Source: an uncultured Bacteroidales bacterium
GTDB lineage: Bacteria > Bacteroidota > Bacteroidia > Bacteroidales > FEN-979
Assembly: GCA_903945175.1 (NCBI GenBank)
Contig: CAJAUM010000081.1
Location: forward strand, 1-46,036
Direction: 5' to 3'
Length of the DNA: 46,036 bases
Shown here: positions 16,843-27,466 of the stretch, piece after piece
Layout: every line of letters starts with the position of its first letter
How positions within the stretch are numbered: position 1 is the first letter of the stretch
Made by a program: the position numbers and the translations under genes
Notes under the pieces: generated by a model
What the model saw: the letters and a program-made list of their open reading frames with translations, nothing else
What the model was told of the DNA's origin: nothing
Database searches by the model: none

Positions 16843-17721
16843 TTACGGCCTTGTTAATAATTTAAAATTATCGAACAGGATCGTCGATTGCTGTAATCCC
16901 TGATCCTTAAAGGTCCCCATGTATACCCGGAAGGTCGTCATGCCGGTGTATGCGTTGAGTGTATTTGAAAGGTCAATATAAATTTTCTTCCATTTTCCGT
17001 TGGTTGAATTCAGGGTAATGATCGGTGTCTGATAGAGCATGGTATATCCATACGTGATCACACCAACCGTAAGCGAGTTTGAGATATTGAAGTTCATTTC
17101 AAGAAATACAGGCGCAAATGGTATGGTAAATTCTTTTTGCGTCTGGCATTCAAAAAAATCATGGATTGAATCCAACACAACCATTCCGGAATGATTTCCT
17201 TCAAAGGTAAGTGGCGAACCTGCCTCAGTGTGCATAATCCAGGCCGTACTGCGGGATGTTGTATCAAGGGTCAGTGTTACATTTTCAAAATCCTCCATCC
17301 AGAGAAACATGGCAGTAGACTGATATGTTGTTTTAAGGAGGCCAATCTTGGTTGTACTGTCAGGAGTAAAATTCACCGTTTTCTGAACAGGCGCATAAAA
17401 TTCATAATTGCTGCGTGTGGCCGCAATTCCGTTTTTTTTGATTCCAGGTAAGATTTTAACAATATGTTTGCCTGTTTTCAATACAGGGAACCTGGCGGGA
17501 AGTTCATAGGCTCCCAAAAATTCATCATCCACGTACACCCATGCATCTGTAATTTGCTGTGATGCAGTTCCCTGGGAATAATAATTTGTGGTAAGGTAAA
17601 TCGAGTCGATGCTTAAATAGCCCGGAATGGTCTGATCACCGGTAAATTTTTCACAGGAAGATACAGTAAAACCAATCAAGACAGATAATAAGAGGTAGTG
17701 TCGACTTTTCCTAAGAATCAT
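16843..17721 (-). CDS. Hypothetical lipoprotein
   Basis: A 292-aa protein with an N-terminal lipoprotein signal peptide, SVLIGFTVSSC, where the cysteine is the lipid site. The mature part begins with a short PEGA-like segment (AWVYVDDEFLGAYELPARFP, then KTGKHIVKILPGIKKNGI). The second half is rich in beta strands and aromatic residues (WKKIYIDLSNTLNAYTGMTTFRVYMGTF) and resembles a jelly-roll carbohydrate-binding-like fold. No catalytic motif is seen. It lies 41 bp upstream of the sugar-transferase gene on the same strand, so the two may be co-transcribed and it may act at the cell surface. Function unknown. Confidence 0.7.
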   Translation of the reverse strand: MILRKSRHYLLLSVLIGFTVSSCEKFTGDQTIPGYLSIDSIYLTTNYYSQGTASQQITDAWVYVDDEFLGAYELPARFPVLKTGKHIVKILPGIKKNGIAATRSNYEFYAPVQKTVNFTPDSTTKIGLLKTTYQSTAMFLWMEDFENVTLTLDTTSRSTAWIMHTEAGSPLTFEGNHSGMVVLDSIHDFFECQTQKEFTIPFAPVFLEMNFNISNSLTVGVITYGYTMLYQTPIITLNSTNGKWKKIYIDLSNTLNAYTGMTTFRVYMGTFKDQGLQQSTILFDNFKLLTRP

Positions 17722-17828
17722 AAAGGGAGTAGGGTTGAAATCACTATATCCTGTAAAGGCTAACGATCTATTTTTACCGATATTGTTTGTTTTTTAAGAA
17801 AATTATTGAACAAAAGAAACACCGGGGA

Positions 17829-18815
17829 TCAAATGATGTTAGAGGCTGTCTGGTTAATTTTTTCAATGATTTTATGGGCTACCTCCAGGGCGCTATACCC
17901 GTCATTGATGGTGACTGGCGGAACAGTGTTGTTTATGATGGCTGAATGGAAACTTTCCAGTTCTGCTTTGATCGCATTCAAAGGTTTTATTTCCGGTTTA
18001 TCAAAATTTATCTGCTTTGAACCACGTCCGGGACCAAGTTCCAATACAAAGCCGATCGGAGCGGTATCCTTTTCCACATCGCTGATCTTCACAACCTCCA
18101 GCTCTTTCTTCAGAAAATCGACAGAAATGTAGGCATCCCTTTGAAAAAAACGTGATTTGCGCATATTTTTCAATGAAATCCGGCTGGCGGTCAGGTTGGC
18201 AACGCATCCATTGTCAAATTCGATGCGTGCATTGGCAATGTCAGGTGTATCGCTCACAACTGCCACCCCGCTTGCACTGATCTTTTTTATATTGCTTTTA
18301 ACAACACTTAATATAATATCTATGTCATGGATCATCAAATCGAGAATAACAGGCACATCGGTCCCGCGGGGATTGAATTGCGCAAGTCGGTGACTTTCAA
18401 TAAACATCGGCCTGTCAAAGGAGGGTTCTGCAGCTAAAAAAGCGGGATTAAACCGTTCCACATGTCCCACCTGTACCTTCACATTGGCTTCACCCGCAAT
18501 CTTTATCAGTTCACGGGCCTCTTCAAGGCTGGTAACGATGGGTTTTTCAATAAATACATGACGACACTTTTTCAGCGCTTTGGCGGCGCATTCGAAATGG
18601 GAGATGGTTGGGGTAACAATGTCAACCACATCAACAGCATCGATTAATTCATCCAGCGAACTCCATTTTTTTATTCCGAACTCTGTTTCAATTTTGTCTG
18701 CATTCGCGGTATCCGGGTCGTAAAAACCAACCAAATCAAATTCTGGTATTTCTTTAATGCATTTCAAGTGAATTTTTCCAAGATGACCTGCTCCGAGAAC
18801 TCCGATTTTAAGCAT
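17829..18815 (-). CDS. Gfo/Idh/MocA family oxidoreductase
   Basis: A 328-aa NAD(P)-dependent dehydrogenase. The Rossmann motif is IGVLGAGHLGKIHL at the N-terminus, the family motif is HVFIEKPIVTSLEEA, and the middle contains VGHVERFNPAF and the HDIDIIL metal or substrate region of the C-terminal domain. Members act on sugars, nucleotide sugars or inositols. HVERFNPA is seen in UDP-N-acetylglucosamine 3-dehydrogenase-like enzymes of Bacteroidetes lipid A or polysaccharide pathways, but that assignment is only suggestive. The start at 18815 is chosen over 18833 because a -7 box at 18831-18838 overlaps the upstream codon. It is divergent from the pcm gene. Confidence 0.8.
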   Translation of the reverse strand: MLKIGVLGAGHLGKIHLKCIKEIPEFDLVGFYDPDTANADKIETEFGIKKWSSLDELIDAVDVVDIVTPTISHFECAAKALKKCRHVFIEKPIVTSLEEARELIKIAGEANVKVQVGHVERFNPAFLAAEPSFDRPMFIESHRLAQFNPRGTDVPVILDLMIHDIDIILSVVKSNIKKISASGVAVVSDTPDIANARIEFDNGCVANLTASRISLKNMRKSRFFQRDAYISVDFLKKELEVVKISDVEKDTAPIGFVLELGPGRGSKQINFDKPEIKPLNAIKAELESFHSAIINNTVPPVTINDGYSALEVAHKIIEKINQTASNII

Positions 18816-18830
18816 ATTCAATTTTTTTTG

Positions 18831-18838
18831 CAAAGGTA
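18831..18838 (-). promoter_or_regulatory. Putative -7 box of the Gfo/Idh/MocA gene
   Basis: The minus strand reads TACCTTTG, identical to the box ahead of the ABC-F gene and matching TAnnTTTG. It implies a leader of fewer than 15 nt before the ATG at 18815. Confidence 0.5.
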
Positions 18839-18896
18839 GGTTTTTACCCTGACTGAATTTAGTATTTTCGTGAAAAAATTAACACCCAGCCATCAC

Positions 18897-19565
18897 ATGA
18901 GCAGCACGATTCCAATTGACTCCTATCGCCACCAGGGGCTCAGAAAATTACTGGTCCGGAATATTGGTCAAAAAGGAATTAATGACCCGCACGTTTTAGC
19001 AGCCTTAGAGAAAGTCCCCAGGCACATTTTCTTCGACTCCTCTTTTGTTGAATACGCCTACGAAGACAAACCCTTTCCTATCGGGGCCGGACAAACTATC
19101 TCCCAACCATTTACGGTGGCCTTCCAAACCGAATTACTGCAGATCAAAAAAAATGACAAGGTGCTGGAAATTGGAACGGGATCAGGTTACCAGGCCTGCA
19201 TTCTTTTTGAAATGGGCGCAAAGGTGTTTACCATTGAAAGGCAAAAAACGCTTTTTGATAAAACAAGCAAGTTTCTTCCTTCAGTTGGGTACCCCTCCAT
19301 AAAAACTTTTTTCGGAGATGGGTACAAAGGGCTTCCGGCCTATGCCCCCTTTGATAAAATGATCGTCACGGCCGCTGCACCTTTTATCCCTGAAGCATTG
19401 CTGGATCAGCTTAAGCCAGGCGGCATCCTCGTTATTCCGGTAGGAGCCAATGACATTCAAATTATGACGACCATGATCAAAGGCAATGACAACACCTTTG
19501 AAAAGAAGGAATATGGTGCCTTCCGGTTTGTACCGATGCTGGAACATAAGGCGAAAGAAAAATAG
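18897..19565 (+). CDS. pcm: Protein-L-isoaspartate O-methyltransferase
   Basis: A 222-aa SAM-dependent repair enzyme that methylates isoaspartyl residues in damaged proteins (EC 2.1.1.77). Motifs are VPRHIFFDSSFVEYAYEDKP, the family hallmark GAGQTISQPFTVAF, and the SAM loop VLEIGTGSGYQACIL, followed by FDKMIVTAAAPFIPEALL and LKPGGILVIPVG. A GTG at 18870 is in frame, but a -7-like TATTTTCG (18863-18870) overlaps it, so I prefer the ATG at 18897 (MSSTIPIDSYRHQG). It converges on the ccmF-like gene with only 10 bp between stop codons. Confidence 0.9.
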   Translation: MSSTIPIDSYRHQGLRKLLVRNIGQKGINDPHVLAALEKVPRHIFFDSSFVEYAYEDKPFPIGAGQTISQPFTVAFQTELLQIKKNDKVLEIGTGSGYQACILFEMGAKVFTIERQKTLFDKTSKFLPSVGYPSIKTFFGDGYKGLPAYAPFDKMIVTAAAPFIPEALLDQLKPGGILVIPVGANDIQIMTTMIKGNDNTFEKKEYGAFRFVPMLEHKAKEK

Positions 19566-19575
19566 ACCGTGAAGC

Positions 19576-21633
19576 TTATGAGTTTTCAAGCCAGCGACGC
19601 CGCGCTCTTCTGATGAAAGCCACAGAAAACCCTCCAATCATGATGAAGGATCCCAGCCATAAAATATTGATGTATGGGTTCATAATGGCCTTGATCACAA
19701 TGTAGTCAGGCTCCTCCGATACATTTGCGATATAAGTATAGTAATCGCGGGCCAGAAAATGTCTCGTGTCAGGATTGTAAACGGCTCCCATTTTCGGGTG
19801 AACATTTACCGATGGAAATAGCGTAAATGCTTTGACAAACTTCCCATTTTTCTTCGTCAGAAAATCGACCTGATAGGTTGTTGTATTCACTTCAGTCCTG
19901 CTGTTTACGTATGAAACATAAAAACCATTCATAAACAATGTGTCATTTCGCATGAGGACAAGGTTTTCTGCATTTGCCTTTTGATCACCGAGATCAAATT
20001 TCGAAGTGTTGCTTGAGATAACTGTTGAATTTGAGAAGGTGAGAACCGTTCCCAAAACAAAAATAACAAAACCGACGTGGGTGATAATAGCTCCGATGTT
20101 CCTGGGCTTTGCCGTTTGAAATATCATGTTATAAATGGAAGAGATCAGGGCAAAGAGAACGAAAAAGATCAAAAGAATGAAGTTCATCTGGGATACAATC
20201 CCATTTAGCAAAATTGGAATGCATAATACGAGGGCCAACAAGGCAGGAATCCACAACTTACCTAAAAATTGTTTTGGTTCATTTTCATTATAACTAAGGA
20301 ACTGACTGAATGCAATAAATCCTGCGATCAATAAGGCATATGGCATCTGCCAACGGTTATAAAAGCCAATCCTGTCAACAGGAGGGGCAATATCAGAATG
20401 AAACAGGCTGTTAATTACCGGGATTGAAGTAGTGAAAATAATTTGAAAGGCAGCTAAAACAAGGATAATGGAGCCGATAAACATCCAAAATTCACGGGAA
20501 AGAAGTTGATCACTCTTTAATACATGAAATTTACGCGCATGTATGGAAATCATGACAATCATCATTACAAAAAAGGTCAGAAGGAATAAAAGCAGCTGCA
20601 ATGTCATGCCATTGTCACCAAAAGAATGGGCGGAGGTATCAGCCAGTACGCCACTGCGTGTCAGAAAACTTGCATACAGCACCAATACATACGACAGCAT
20701 GATCATCAGATAGGCCGCAAACAAGGCATAATTCTGGCGGCGTGCAATCAGCAGAAAATGGAGACCAGCCACCAGGGTCATCCAGGGTACAAGGGAAGAA
20801 TTTTCAACCGGATCCCATGACCAGAAGCCTCCAAAAGTAAGGGACACGTAAGCCCACGCTCCACCCAGGAGAATGCCGGCACCCAGCATCAGGAGGGCCA
20901 TCAACGTCCATGGCAGGGCACGGGCAATCCATGTGTGGTAATCCTTTTTAAGCAGGGAGGCTACCGCATAAGCGAATGGGACCAATGCCAGTGCATATCC
21001 AAGAAATAAAATTGGAGGATGGATGGTCATCCAAACGTTTTCCAGCAATGGGTTCAGTCCGTTTCCATCTTTGATCATGGTCAAATAGTCTGGCATGGTA
21101 AAAATGGTCCCTTCAAGATTACCTGCTGTTTGACGTAACAAGTTAAATGGGCTTGACCCGATAGCTGTTCCCGATAGTTTTACACCCAGCAACATGGATG
21201 TCACAAAGGCCTGGGAAAGCGAAAAAATGATCATGACCGGCGACTCCCATTTCCGTGCGATCCAAAGCAAAATCAATCCAATTAAAGCCTGAAACAAAGC
21301 CCACACAAGGAAACTCCCCTCCTGCCCTGCCCAGAAACAGGAAACGATATACTTCATCGGCAATTCCATTGAAGAGTATTGCCATACATATGCGTATTCA
21401 AAATAATGCTTAAATATGAGGTAATAGAGCGCTGCTGTCACACTCACCAATGAAAACGCATGAATGATATAAAACAGACGGGCACTCCGCTTGAAGACAG
21501 GCCGATGTTCTTTTCGAAAAAAAGCATACATATAAAAGATTGTAGCCAGGATGGCCGTTAAAAATCCAAGCCAGACAAAAAATTTCCCGATATCACCGGG
21601 AAGAAGATGTTCTCCGATATACTGAATGTTCAT
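19576..21633 (-). CDS. ccmF: CcmF/NrfE-like cytochrome c haem lyase subunit
   Basis: A 685-aa integral membrane protein with about 15 hydrophobic segments that attaches haem to apocytochrome c in system I maturation. The haem-handling WWD-type motif is FGGFWSWDPVENSSLVPWM. Nearby are the CcmF histidine regions IHPPILFLGYALALVPFA, VAGLHFLLIARR and FLTRSGVLADTSAHSFG. A periplasmic domain lies near the C-terminus (about 545-650). Length is close to CcmF (about 650 aa). None of the other ccm genes is nearby, so they must lie elsewhere. Bacteroidetes annotation sometimes labels such genes ccsA; the TRSGV motif favours CcmF. A promoter-like element is at 21656-21686. Confidence 0.85.
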   Translation of the reverse strand: MNIQYIGEHLLPGDIGKFFVWLGFLTAILATIFYMYAFFRKEHRPVFKRSARLFYIIHAFSLVSVTAALYYLIFKHYFEYAYVWQYSSMELPMKYIVSCFWAGQEGSFLVWALFQALIGLILLWIARKWESPVMIIFSLSQAFVTSMLLGVKLSGTAIGSSPFNLLRQTAGNLEGTIFTMPDYLTMIKDGNGLNPLLENVWMTIHPPILFLGYALALVPFAYAVASLLKKDYHTWIARALPWTLMALLMLGAGILLGGAWAYVSLTFGGFWSWDPVENSSLVPWMTLVAGLHFLLIARRQNYALFAAYLMIMLSYVLVLYASFLTRSGVLADTSAHSFGDNGMTLQLLLFLLTFFVMMIVMISIHARKFHVLKSDQLLSREFWMFIGSIILVLAAFQIIFTTSIPVINSLFHSDIAPPVDRIGFYNRWQMPYALLIAGFIAFSQFLSYNENEPKQFLGKLWIPALLALVLCIPILLNGIVSQMNFILLIFFVLFALISSIYNMIFQTAKPRNIGAIITHVGFVIFVLGTVLTFSNSTVISSNTSKFDLGDQKANAENLVLMRNDTLFMNGFYVSYVNSRTEVNTTTYQVDFLTKKNGKFVKAFTLFPSVNVHPKMGAVYNPDTRHFLARDYYTYIANVSEEPDYIVIKAIMNPYINILWLGSFIMIGGFSVAFIRRARRRWLENS

Positions 21634-21655
21634 GAGGGTCGTTTTATTTAGTGGG

Positions 21656-21686
21656 CAAAATTAACCTTTTCATGAATATCTCGAAA
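21656..21686 (-). promoter_or_regulatory. Putative promoter of the ccmF-like gene
   Basis: The minus strand has TAATTTTG (21656-21663, matching TAnnTTTG) with TTTC at 21683-21686, 19 bp upstream, close to the -33 TTTG. The leader would be about 16 nt. The rest of the 189-bp divergent gap towards mtnP is AT-rich with a weak TAAATTTTG just ahead of the mtnP start. Confidence 0.5.
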
Positions 21687-21822
21687 GCTTCATCCATATA
21701 TTTCTCAGAAAAAGCAGGAGTCCCCTATCAATGTTGATAACTCAATATTTTTTGTTACAAATTATTCAATTACCATTAGAAACACAATTCTATTTCCATT
21801 ATATTCGCCTAAATTTTGTAAA

Positions 21823-22575
21823 ATGGTCAAAATAGGTTTTATTGGAGGATCTGGCCTTGACAAATTGAACATCTTTCAGGATGTGAAAGAAATTCATGCA
21901 ACAACCCCTTATGGTTTGCCGAGTTCGTCATTCTTCACCGGTACCGTCGGGAATTGTGAAGTTTTTATCCTCTCCCGGCATGCCCGTGATCATTCCATTC
22001 CACCGACCCAGGTTAATTACAGGGCGAACATCTTTGCCTTGAAAGAGCTGGGGTGTCAATTTATTTTTGCCACCACGGCCTGCGGCAGCCTCCGGGAGGA
22101 TATCCGCCGCGGCGATTTTGTCATCCTGGATCAATTTATTGATTTCACCCGACTTCGGATCAATACATTTTTTGATCATTTTGAAGGAGGCAAGGTTAGC
22201 CATACGCCCATGGCCGATCCATTTTCGGAACAATTGCGGTCGGTACTGATTGAGGGCTGCAAGGAACTTGGCCTGTCCTATCATCCCAAAGGAACCCTTG
22301 TGACCATTGAAGGGCCTCGCTTTTCAACACGGGCCGAATCAAATATGTTTCGTATTCTTGGCGCCGATGTGATCAACATGAGCATTGCAACGGAGACAAG
22401 TCTGGCTAAAGAGGCCGGGATACCCTATGCCGCAGTTGCCCTCTCAACCGATTATGACTCATGGAAGCATGATGAAGAACCGGTGACCTGGGATGATATT
22501 TTGGTAGTTTTTAACAAAAATGTCAGTCATGTAACGAATCTTTTCGTGCATATTTTAGAAACATTTAAAGGTTAA
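21823..22575 (+). CDS. mtnP: S-methyl-5'-thioadenosine phosphorylase
   Basis: A 250-aa purine phosphorylase of the MTAP type that splits methylthioadenosine, a polyamine and SAM by-product, into adenine and methylthioribose-1-phosphate (EC 2.4.2.28). Visible motifs are GFIGGSGLD at the N-terminus (phosphate site), LSRHARDHSIPPTQVNYRAN, ATTACGSLRED, TIEGPRFSTRAES, DVINMSIATETSLAKEAGI and STDYDSWKHDEEPV, all closely matching the MTAP pattern. The residue pattern NMS followed by the TDYD loop favours methylthioadenosine over inosine or guanosine. No other methionine-salvage genes are next to it; the downstream TPR gene begins 12 bp later and may share the transcript. Confidence 0.88.
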   Translation: MVKIGFIGGSGLDKLNIFQDVKEIHATTPYGLPSSSFFTGTVGNCEVFILSRHARDHSIPPTQVNYRANIFALKELGCQFIFATTACGSLREDIRRGDFVILDQFIDFTRLRINTFFDHFEGGKVSHTPMADPFSEQLRSVLIEGCKELGLSYHPKGTLVTIEGPRFSTRAESNMFRILGADVINMSIATETSLAKEAGIPYAAVALSTDYDSWKHDEEPVTWDDILVVFNKNVSHVTNLFVHILETFKG

Positions 22576-22587
22576 TCGGGAACACGA

Positions 22588-24264
22588 ATGAGGCCATTGG
22601 TTTTTATACTTCTGAATATTGTTTTTTCGGGGCTCCTGCAAGGTCAGAATCCTTCCTATCCTGTTCAGTCAGCCCAACCGTACAATGCACTTCAGGATCA
22701 TCCTGTTGAACGTTCCATGAACAATTTGCCCATTTTAAGCGAACCACGCAGCATCCTCGAAACGGCGATGGGGTGGACATTACAGGACGATGGGAAATGG
22801 ATTTCAAAAGAAAACCGGTTACTTTATAGCAAAGCGGAATATAACAGTTCAGGAAAAACCTATTACAAACTCGGAAAGGAGAACTTTGAAGTGATTGAAA
22901 TGCGGGACGTTTCATATAAAAACGAACAATATGCCGTCCTTGTCATTAAATTCAGAACAGGTTATTATGAGTTCCCGATTCTGATGGATAGCTGGCACAA
23001 CCAACAGGCATTGAGCTACTTTGTTTTCAAAGCGGACAAACTTAAGGAGGTCATTCCGGAAAAGATGGAATTCAACAAACCATATATCACCAACATGGAG
23101 GTTGTTTGCGACGGAACTTTGCTTGAATACGATAAAAACACCTGGACAACGACCATCTCCTATTTTCTGCAGAAAACCCTTTCCGACAAAACTTTTGCCT
23201 CACACAACCTGTTGATTGCATTCTGGCCCGTCCAAACCGGTGGGCAATCGCTGGCCAGGTTCCGTCTTATTCAGGTAATGAACAAAGCAAAGTTTTACAC
23301 ACCTTATCTGGAGCTTAAAAATCGTGATAAATTATTCAGAAGTTCCTATTACGAAACTGAATTTTCTCTTTTTCAGGATCTGATGAGATATAGCGGGAGT
23401 ATTCCCTTTCAACTATTTACCGGGAACCCGCAAACGCCTGATGAATTTTACAAAAGAGGGGTTTCGAATTATGGAACTGAAAATTACAGTCAATGTGTTT
23501 ATGATATGACTGAAGCTGCCAAAGCACAACCCTACGTTGATTTTTTTCTGACCTATGCGTATCGTGCCAATGCACGGCAGAAACTTGGCGATTTTGCACT
23601 GGCCATGCAGGACTTTGACAAGGCGGTAAACCTGAAGCCGGCTGATCTGACATACTATTCGGCATGGCTGACAACCATCTATAACCGGGGTGTTGCGAGA
23701 CAGAACATGAAGGATATTAATGGAGCATGTCAGGATTGGAATACGGCAGTACAGCTGGGATTTAAGGATCTGGCTACGGATAATGCCATCAAGGAATATT
23801 GTAAAAACTACAGGTATACCGTGCCTTCAGTGAATTTTAATGCAGTCAGCCAGGCAGCGCCAGGCTCATCACCTCCGGAAATGCAAACTGATTATTACAA
23901 GGTCTATTGGGATGGGGTATGGAAGTATGAAAACGGGAATTATGCTGAAGCCATCCGCTATTTCAACCGTGCCCTTCAGTTACAACCTCAAACCAATGTT
24001 GTGGGTATTTATTCATACCGGGGAAATTGCAAATTAAAACTTACCGATTACGCAGGTGCGATCATGGATTTTGATTATGCCATTGGATTTTCAGCATCGC
24101 AGCCAACGGAGAGCTCGACCATGAAATCAATCTATTACAACAGGGGATTGTCAAACTTCTTCCTTGGAAACGCGGCCATTGCCTGTAGCGATTTTCAAAA
24201 ATCCCTGAATGCCGGAATGAGTGATCCTCAATCACTGATCTTCATCAAACAGGTTTGTAAATAA
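22588..24264 (+). CDS. Secreted TPR-repeat protein
   Basis: A 558-aa protein with a signal peptide (MRPLVFILLNIVFSGLLQGQ) and no lipobox, so it is periplasmic or exported. The N-terminal half (about 40-270) is a beta-rich region without a family I recognise. The C-terminal half holds tetratricopeptide repeats in two groups: about 285-385 (QKLGDFALAMQDFDKAVNLKP, NRGVARQNMKDINGACQDWN) and about 430-550 (YENGNYAEAIRYFNRALQLQP, YRGNCKLKLTDYAGAIMDFD, NRGLSNFFLGNAAIACSDF). It probably serves as a protein-protein scaffold. It is separated by only 14 bp from the convergent SPOR gene. Confidence 0.75.
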   Translation: MRPLVFILLNIVFSGLLQGQNPSYPVQSAQPYNALQDHPVERSMNNLPILSEPRSILETAMGWTLQDDGKWISKENRLLYSKAEYNSSGKTYYKLGKENFEVIEMRDVSYKNEQYAVLVIKFRTGYYEFPILMDSWHNQQALSYFVFKADKLKEVIPEKMEFNKPYITNMEVVCDGTLLEYDKNTWTTTISYFLQKTLSDKTFASHNLLIAFWPVQTGGQSLARFRLIQVMNKAKFYTPYLELKNRDKLFRSSYYETEFSLFQDLMRYSGSIPFQLFTGNPQTPDEFYKRGVSNYGTENYSQCVYDMTEAAKAQPYVDFFLTYAYRANARQKLGDFALAMQDFDKAVNLKPADLTYYSAWLTTIYNRGVARQNMKDINGACQDWNTAVQLGFKDLATDNAIKEYCKNYRYTVPSVNFNAVSQAAPGSSPPEMQTDYYKVYWDGVWKYENGNYAEAIRYFNRALQLQPQTNVVGIYSYRGNCKLKLTDYAGAIMDFDYAIGFSASQPTESSTMKSIYYNRGLSNFFLGNAAIACSDFQKSLNAGMSDPQSLIFIKQVCK

Positions 24265-24278
24265 TCTGTATCCACTGC

Positions 24279-25331
24279 CTATTCAATGATGACGGTATGA
24301 TGTCTGACCCCATCCTTATAGGCTATGACAAATACATCGGTGATTCCCAGCTTGATCATTTCATCCCTAAGGGCCCGAGCCTGTTGCATATCCGTATAAC
24401 CTCCGACAGTATAGCGTGACATGGCACCCTCCTGCTCAAGGGTAACCGGTTGTTTGACACGATAATGCCTGCGGATCCATTCTGCGCTGTAATTATGCTG
24501 GTTGAATGCACAAATCTGCACCTTATAAAGATACTCATCTGGCTGCGATGGAACAGCTACAACTTGCGCAGGCCGGGGCTCAACCCTTATGGGAGGAGGA
24601 TTTGCATAAACCACCGGTCTAACAGTATAGGGATAATCGAGAACATTGGCCCTCTTTTTTTCTTTTTTGCCACCCAGGTTAAGGGAGACCCCGAATGCCA
24701 GGTAATCAACCACATCAAAACGGTACCCGCCAATGGTATTATCGAGTTTATCGGAAAAGAAGGTCCTGAAGGTCCACTCAACATGAACCTGAAGCTTCTT
24801 ATTTATGTTATATATTGCACCGATTCCAATAGGAAACACAACGGATGAATTGACAAATGTATTTACCTGAATTGAATCGACATTATAAACTACATTTAAA
24901 AGTTTAGAAAACCATACGGCATAACCAAGTCCGGCTGTGCCATACACAAACAACTTCCGGGTTGGTTTATTCGGCGAAAACAGGTTCGAAAAGTTGATGG
25001 TTCCATTTGCTGTTGCATCAATAAACAAACCCGTAAAGGCCTTGTCCGATGAAACATTATCCTGTACCAACGATCCGTTAAGTCCGCCTGCTAAAAGTTG
25101 AATCCGTAATCCGAATATCTCTGAAAAATGATGATGGGTAAACAAACTGCCTGCAAAACTGATGTTTTTCTTTGGAATAAAATTACTTGAACTCAAATCA
25201 CCATAATAAAAATCAGGACCGAATGAAACCCCAATATACCAGTTCCCTGTCATTGCAGATGAATATTTTTTGCTTGGACTCTGGGCAAACAAAAAAGTCG
25301 GAATAATCAGGAACAGTAATAGCAGACGCAT
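24279..25331 (-). CDS. Outer-membrane beta-barrel protein with C-terminal SPOR domain
   Basis: A 350-aa protein with a signal peptide (MRLLLLFLIIPTFLFAQ). Residues about 28-225 have alternating hydrophobic and glycine/aromatic patterns (WYIGVSFGPDFYYGDLSS, LFVYGTAGLGYAVWFS, VHVEWTFRTFFSDKLD) typical of an 8-strand outer-membrane barrel. A Pro-rich linker follows (about 240-265). The last 80 residues are a SPOR domain (YLYKVQICAFN to DVFVIAYKDG), which binds denuded peptidoglycan at division sites. The combination would tie the outer membrane to the wall. No promoter box of the usual type is seen in the 150-bp upstream gap, which holds mainly the eno terminator. Confidence 0.75.
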   Translation of the reverse strand: MRLLLLFLIIPTFLFAQSPSKKYSSAMTGNWYIGVSFGPDFYYGDLSSSNFIPKKNISFAGSLFTHHHFSEIFGLRIQLLAGGLNGSLVQDNVSSDKAFTGLFIDATANGTINFSNLFSPNKPTRKLFVYGTAGLGYAVWFSKLLNVVYNVDSIQVNTFVNSSVVFPIGIGAIYNINKKLQVHVEWTFRTFFSDKLDNTIGGYRFDVVDYLAFGVSLNLGGKKEKKRANVLDYPYTVRPVVYANPPPIRVEPRPAQVVAVPSQPDEYLYKVQICAFNQHNYSAEWIRRHYRVKQPVTLEQEGAMSRYTVGGYTDMQQARALRDEMIKLGITDVFVIAYKDGVRHHTVIIE

Positions 25332-25429
25332 TAAGGCATATTACATTAAACAAATAGATTATGCTAATGTATTAAAAAAAAGCTGTTGGCTGATTTTTCT
25401 AATAACATCTTTTTAAACAGAATTTAAAC

Positions 25430-25462
25430 AAAAGCCCTGCCTGGGTATCAGGCAGGGCTTTT
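25430..25462 (-). terminator. Terminator of eno
   Basis: A perfect 14-bp stem joins AAAAGCCCTGCCTG (25430-25443) and CAGGCAGGGCTTTT (25449-25462) around the loop GGTAT. It lies 19 bp after the eno stop codon and has T runs at both outer ends, so it could work in both directions. Confidence 0.9.
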
Positions 25463-25481
25463 GCACAACAGATAAAAAAGA

Positions 25482-26840
<1,359 letters not shown>

Positions 26841-26876
26841 AGGGGTAATAAACGTTAAATATGTGTTTTCAAGTGT

Positions 26877-27461
26877 TTAAACTTCAGGTTTTTCTTCTGT
26901 CGTTTCTGGCGCCACTTCAGGTTTAGGTTCTGCAACAGGTTCTTCCGCCGGTATTGCAACTTTTTTTGACTTGGCAGAAGCTTCAATCTTTGCAGCATCA
27001 GGAGCTTCAGCTTCAGCTTCATCGCCTTCCTTTTTCTTGGAGGTGGCTCTTCTTCTGCGCGTCGACTTGGTCTTTCCAGCATCCTTCACTGACAACATGG
27101 CTTCATTGTAATCAACCAGTTCGATCAGGCACATTTCGGCATTATCTCCAAAACGATTCCCCGTCTTAAGAATACGCGTATATCCACCTGGCCGATCCAT
27201 GATCTTTTTCGAGATCTCGCGGAAAAGTTCAGTGACTGCTTCTTTGCTTTGCAGGTAGCTGAAAACGGTCCGCCGAGAATGGGTAGTATCCTCTTTTGAC
27301 TTTGAAATCAGTGGTTCCACATAGACACGAAGCGCTTTTGCCTTAGCCACAGTGGTATGTATCCGTTTATGCATGATGAGCGAGGCAGCCATATTCGACA
27401 ACATCGCCTTTCGGTGCGCACTTTTTCTTCCTAAATGATTAAATTTCTTCTGGTGTCTCAT
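26877..27461 (-). CDS. rplQ: 50S ribosomal protein L17 with acidic C-terminal extension
   Basis: The first 125 residues match L17 ([55 protein letters not shown]). L17 sits near the polypeptide exit tunnel of the large subunit. The remaining 70 residues are an extension: first basic ([12 protein letters not shown]), then rich in Ala, Glu and Pro to the end, probably disordered. Many Bacteroidetes L17 proteins are longer than the 127 aa of E. coli. Last gene of the superoperon, five bases after rpoA. Confidence 0.95.
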   Translation of the reverse strand: MRHQKKFNHLGRKSAHRKAMLSNMAASLIMHKRIHTTVAKAKALRVYVEPLISKSKEDTTHSRRTVFSYLQSKEAVTELFREISKKIMDRPGGYTRILKTGNRFGDNAEMCLIELVDYNEAMLSVKDAGKTKSTRRRRATSKKKEGDEAEAEAPDAAKIEASAKSKKVAIPAEEPVAEPKPEVAPETTEEKPEV

Positions 27462-27466
27462 TGCAA

